Positions 62,646 through 64,000 of a stretch of DNA of 64,000 nt are shown here, piece after piece. Source of the stretch: a bacterium BRH_c32 (GTDB lineage: Bacteria; Bacteroidota; Ignavibacteria; Ignavibacteriales; Melioribacteraceae). Location: positions 1 to 64,000 of the forward strand of contig LOEU01000030.1 in assembly GCA_001516025.1 (NCBI GenBank), read 5' to 3'. A program made the translations under genes and the position numbers. The notes beneath the pieces are model-generated. The model did not search any database. It saw only the letters and a program-made list of their open reading frames with translations, and was not told the DNA's origin. Each line of letters begins with the position of its first letter. The stretch's first letter is position 1.

Positions 62646-63283
62646 ATAGACAAGAATTAACCGATGAGGTTATTAAAAGGAAGGCAGTTGCCGTCCTAAG
62701 AATAAAAGATGAAAACAAATTAAAAAATGTAATTCAAGCAATTTATGATGGCGGAATTACTTGTATCGAAATTACTATGACAGTTCCGAATGCTATTTTG
62801 CTTATTGAAAAGATGTCAGAAGAATTTAAGGAGAAAGTAATTATCGGAGTCGGAACAATACTCGAGGCAACAACTGCTGAATCTGCGATTAAAGCCGGTG
62901 CTAAATATGTTGTAAGTCCGATTTACAAAAAAGAGATAATTGATATTGCGCATAAGTTTGATGTCCCGGCAATGACAGGATGTTTTTCTCCTACTGAAAT
63001 ACAAACCGCTTATGAAGCAGGAGCGGATATAATAAAGGTATTCCCGGCTGATGTATTGGGTATGAATTTTTTCAAAGGAATTCTTGCCCCAATGCCGCAT
63101 CTTAAATTGATGCCCACAGGTGGAGTAACTTTAACTAATGCAGGTGAATGGATTAAAGCAGGTGCTGTTGCTGTCGGTGTTGGATCAGCTTTAACCGATA
63201 AAAAATCTATCGAATCGAACGACTATAAAAAAATTACAGAGAATGCCATTTCAATAATGGATTCAATTAAAAATATTTTTTAA
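62642..63283 (+). CDS. eda: KDPG (2-keto-3-deoxy-6-phosphogluconate) aldolase
   Basis: A 213-residue class I aldolase of the KDPG/KHG family. It splits 2-keto-3-deoxy-6-phosphogluconate to pyruvate and glyceraldehyde 3-phosphate, the last step of uronate breakdown. Motifs are VAVLRIKDENK, the catalytic Glu in CIEITMTVPNA, the GVGTILEATTAESAI loop, FVSP-like VVSPIYKKEI and the Schiff-base Lys132 in ADIIKVFPADVLG, followed by MPTGGV. The start overlaps uxaE by 4 bases, and the SDR gene follows after 12 bases. The needed mannonate dehydratase and KDG kinase genes are not in the window and may lie beyond its right edge. Confidence 0.96.
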   Translation: MNRQELTDEVIKRKAVAVLRIKDENKLKNVIQAIYDGGITCIEITMTVPNAILLIEKMSEEFKEKVIIGVGTILEATTAESAIKAGAKYVVSPIYKKEIIDIAHKFDVPAMTGCFSPTEIQTAYEAGADIIKVFPADVLGMNFFKGILAPMPHLKLMPTGGVTLTNAGEWIKAGAVAVGVGSALTDKKSIESNDYKKITENAISIMDSIKNIF

Positions 63284-63295
63284 AAAGGTGATAAA

Positions 63296-64000
63296 ATGAA
63301 AATTGATTTTTCAGATATTAATGGAAAAGTATGTGTACTTACCGGAGGATGCGGAGTGTTCGGAAGAGTATTCGGTCAAGCAATGGTGGAAGCCGGAGCG
63401 AAATTAGTAATTATGGATTATAAACAGGGGAGATGCGATGAATGCTGTATGGATATTTTCAAGAAAAAAGGCGATTCTGTTATGTGCGTTATCGGCAATG
63501 TTCTTGAAAAAGATTCTTTAGTAGAAGCTAAAAAAGAGATAAATGAAAAATTCGGGAAAATTGATATTCTCATTAATGCTGCAGGCGGTAATGCCCCTAC
63601 TGCAACAACTAAAGATGAGTTTATTAATTTTGAGAACCTTAATAATTTAGAAAAAACATTTTTCGGATTAGACATACAAGGATTCCGAAGTGTATTTGAT
63701 CTCAATTTCCTGGGTACTGTTTTACCAACAATGGTATTTGCAGAGGATATGATTAATCGTGGCGGCTCAATAATCAATATCTCTTCTATGAATTCATTTA
63801 GACCGCTTACTAAGATTCCGGCATATTCAGCTGCAAAAGCATCTATTAATAATCTTACTCAATGGCTTGCTGTTCACTTTGCAAAAACCAATATCAGAGT
63901 TAATGCAATTGCACCGGGATTCTTTTTAACTAAGCAAAATGAATTTTTATTAATAGATGAAAATACCAAAGAACTAACCCCAAGGGGGAATAAAATTATT
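63296..64000 (+). CDS. SDR-family oxidoreductase, probable fructuronate reductase (3' partial)
   Basis: A short-chain dehydrogenase/reductase open to the right edge; 235 codons are visible with no stop, so the C-terminus is missing. Motifs are the cofactor loop LTGGCGVFGRVFG (TGxxxGxG), NAAGG near residue 98, catalytic Ser in IINISSMNSF, the YSAAKAS motif (YxxxK) and IRVNAIAPGFF. Homologues in uronate loci reduce D-fructuronate to D-mannonate and replace the classical UxuB. The position after uxaC, uxaE and eda supports that role. The ribosome site AAAAAGGTGAT is good. Other polyol dehydrogenase activities remain possible. Confidence 0.85.
   Translation, partial: MKIDFSDINGKVCVLTGGCGVFGRVFGQAMVEAGAKLVIMDYKQGRCDECCMDIFKKKGDSVMCVIGNVLEKDSLVEAKKEINEKFGKIDILINAAGGNAPTATTKDEFINFENLNNLEKTFFGLDIQGFRSVFDLNFLGTVLPTMVFAEDMINRGGSIINISSMNSFRPLTKIPAYSAAKASINNLTQWLAVHFAKTNIRVNAIAPGFFLTKQNEFLLIDENTKELTPRGNKII

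Noticed and set aside
63418..63777. 119-codon open frame on the - strand at the right end
   Set aside because: Antisense shadow of the SDR gene, whose cofactor and catalytic motifs are intact on the + strand.
1..64000. CRISPR array, insertion sequence, prophage or tRNA gene
   Set aside because: Looked for repeats with regular spacing, transposase motifs and cloverleaf-like stretches by eye; nothing convincing was found, though a tRNA scan was not possible.

Overview
The window is AT-rich, gene-dense bacterial DNA, almost all of it devoted to uptake and breakdown of plant or algal polysaccharides. The organism is probably a member of the Ignavibacteria or a close Bacteroidota/FCB relative (inference). 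Three secreted proteins end in a type IX secretion sorting domain with the YPNPFNP motif, there is a TonB-dependent receptor, and the cell is clearly Gram-negative, yet there is no SusC/SusD pair as in a classical Bacteroides PUL.

Region 1 (1-14.4 kb, + strand) looks like one long operon for manno-oligosaccharides. It encodes a sugar ABC transporter (binding lipoprotein and two permeases, no ATPase), two GH130 phosphorylases, a GH2 beta-mannosidase, two exported alpha/alpha-barrel proteins, and a 1048-residue LamG/T9SS protein. An alanine racemase gene follows (14.4-15.6 kb). Region 2 (15.8-17.7 kb) is a single T9SS-secreted SGNH esterase gene behind a near-perfect sigma-54 promoter and closed by a strong terminator. 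Region 3 (17.8-20.8 kb) is a three-gene cobalamin or iron-complex ABC importer.

Region 4 (20.8-26.1 kb, - strand) is a two-component system. It pairs an NtrC-type sigma-54 activator with an unusual membrane histidine kinase whose periplasmic part is an FG-GAP beta-propeller plus an ASPIC/UnbV domain. The kinase gene has its own sigma-54 promoter with a 14-bp inverted repeat upstream. The two sigma-54 promoters in the window share 13 of 16 bases, so this system may control itself and the esterase.

Region 5 (26.2-64 kb) looks like a LacI-family regulon. A LacI regulator and a Gfo/Idh/MocA dehydrogenase come first. A divergent - strand operon follows (GATase-like protein, sodium/solute symporter, UroD-type methyltransferase). 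The + strand operons encode: an alpha/alpha-barrel protein, a motif-less Nramp-fold transporter, a TIM-barrel isomerase, a GH20-like hexosaminidase and NagB; a TonB receptor with beta-helix protein, GH105, double DUF1080, two Tat-exported dehydrogenases, ApbE, PL22-like lyase, GH28 and GntP; and ExuT, DUF4861, UxaC, UxaE, KDPG aldolase and an SDR fructuronate reductase cut by the window end. Together these make a pectin/galacturonate pathway. A 22-bp operator-like element lies in front of each of the promoters of this region, with two copies differing only in their two central bases.

No tRNA, rRNA, CRISPR array, insertion sequence or phage gene was seen. No gene-free stretch exceeds 300 bases.
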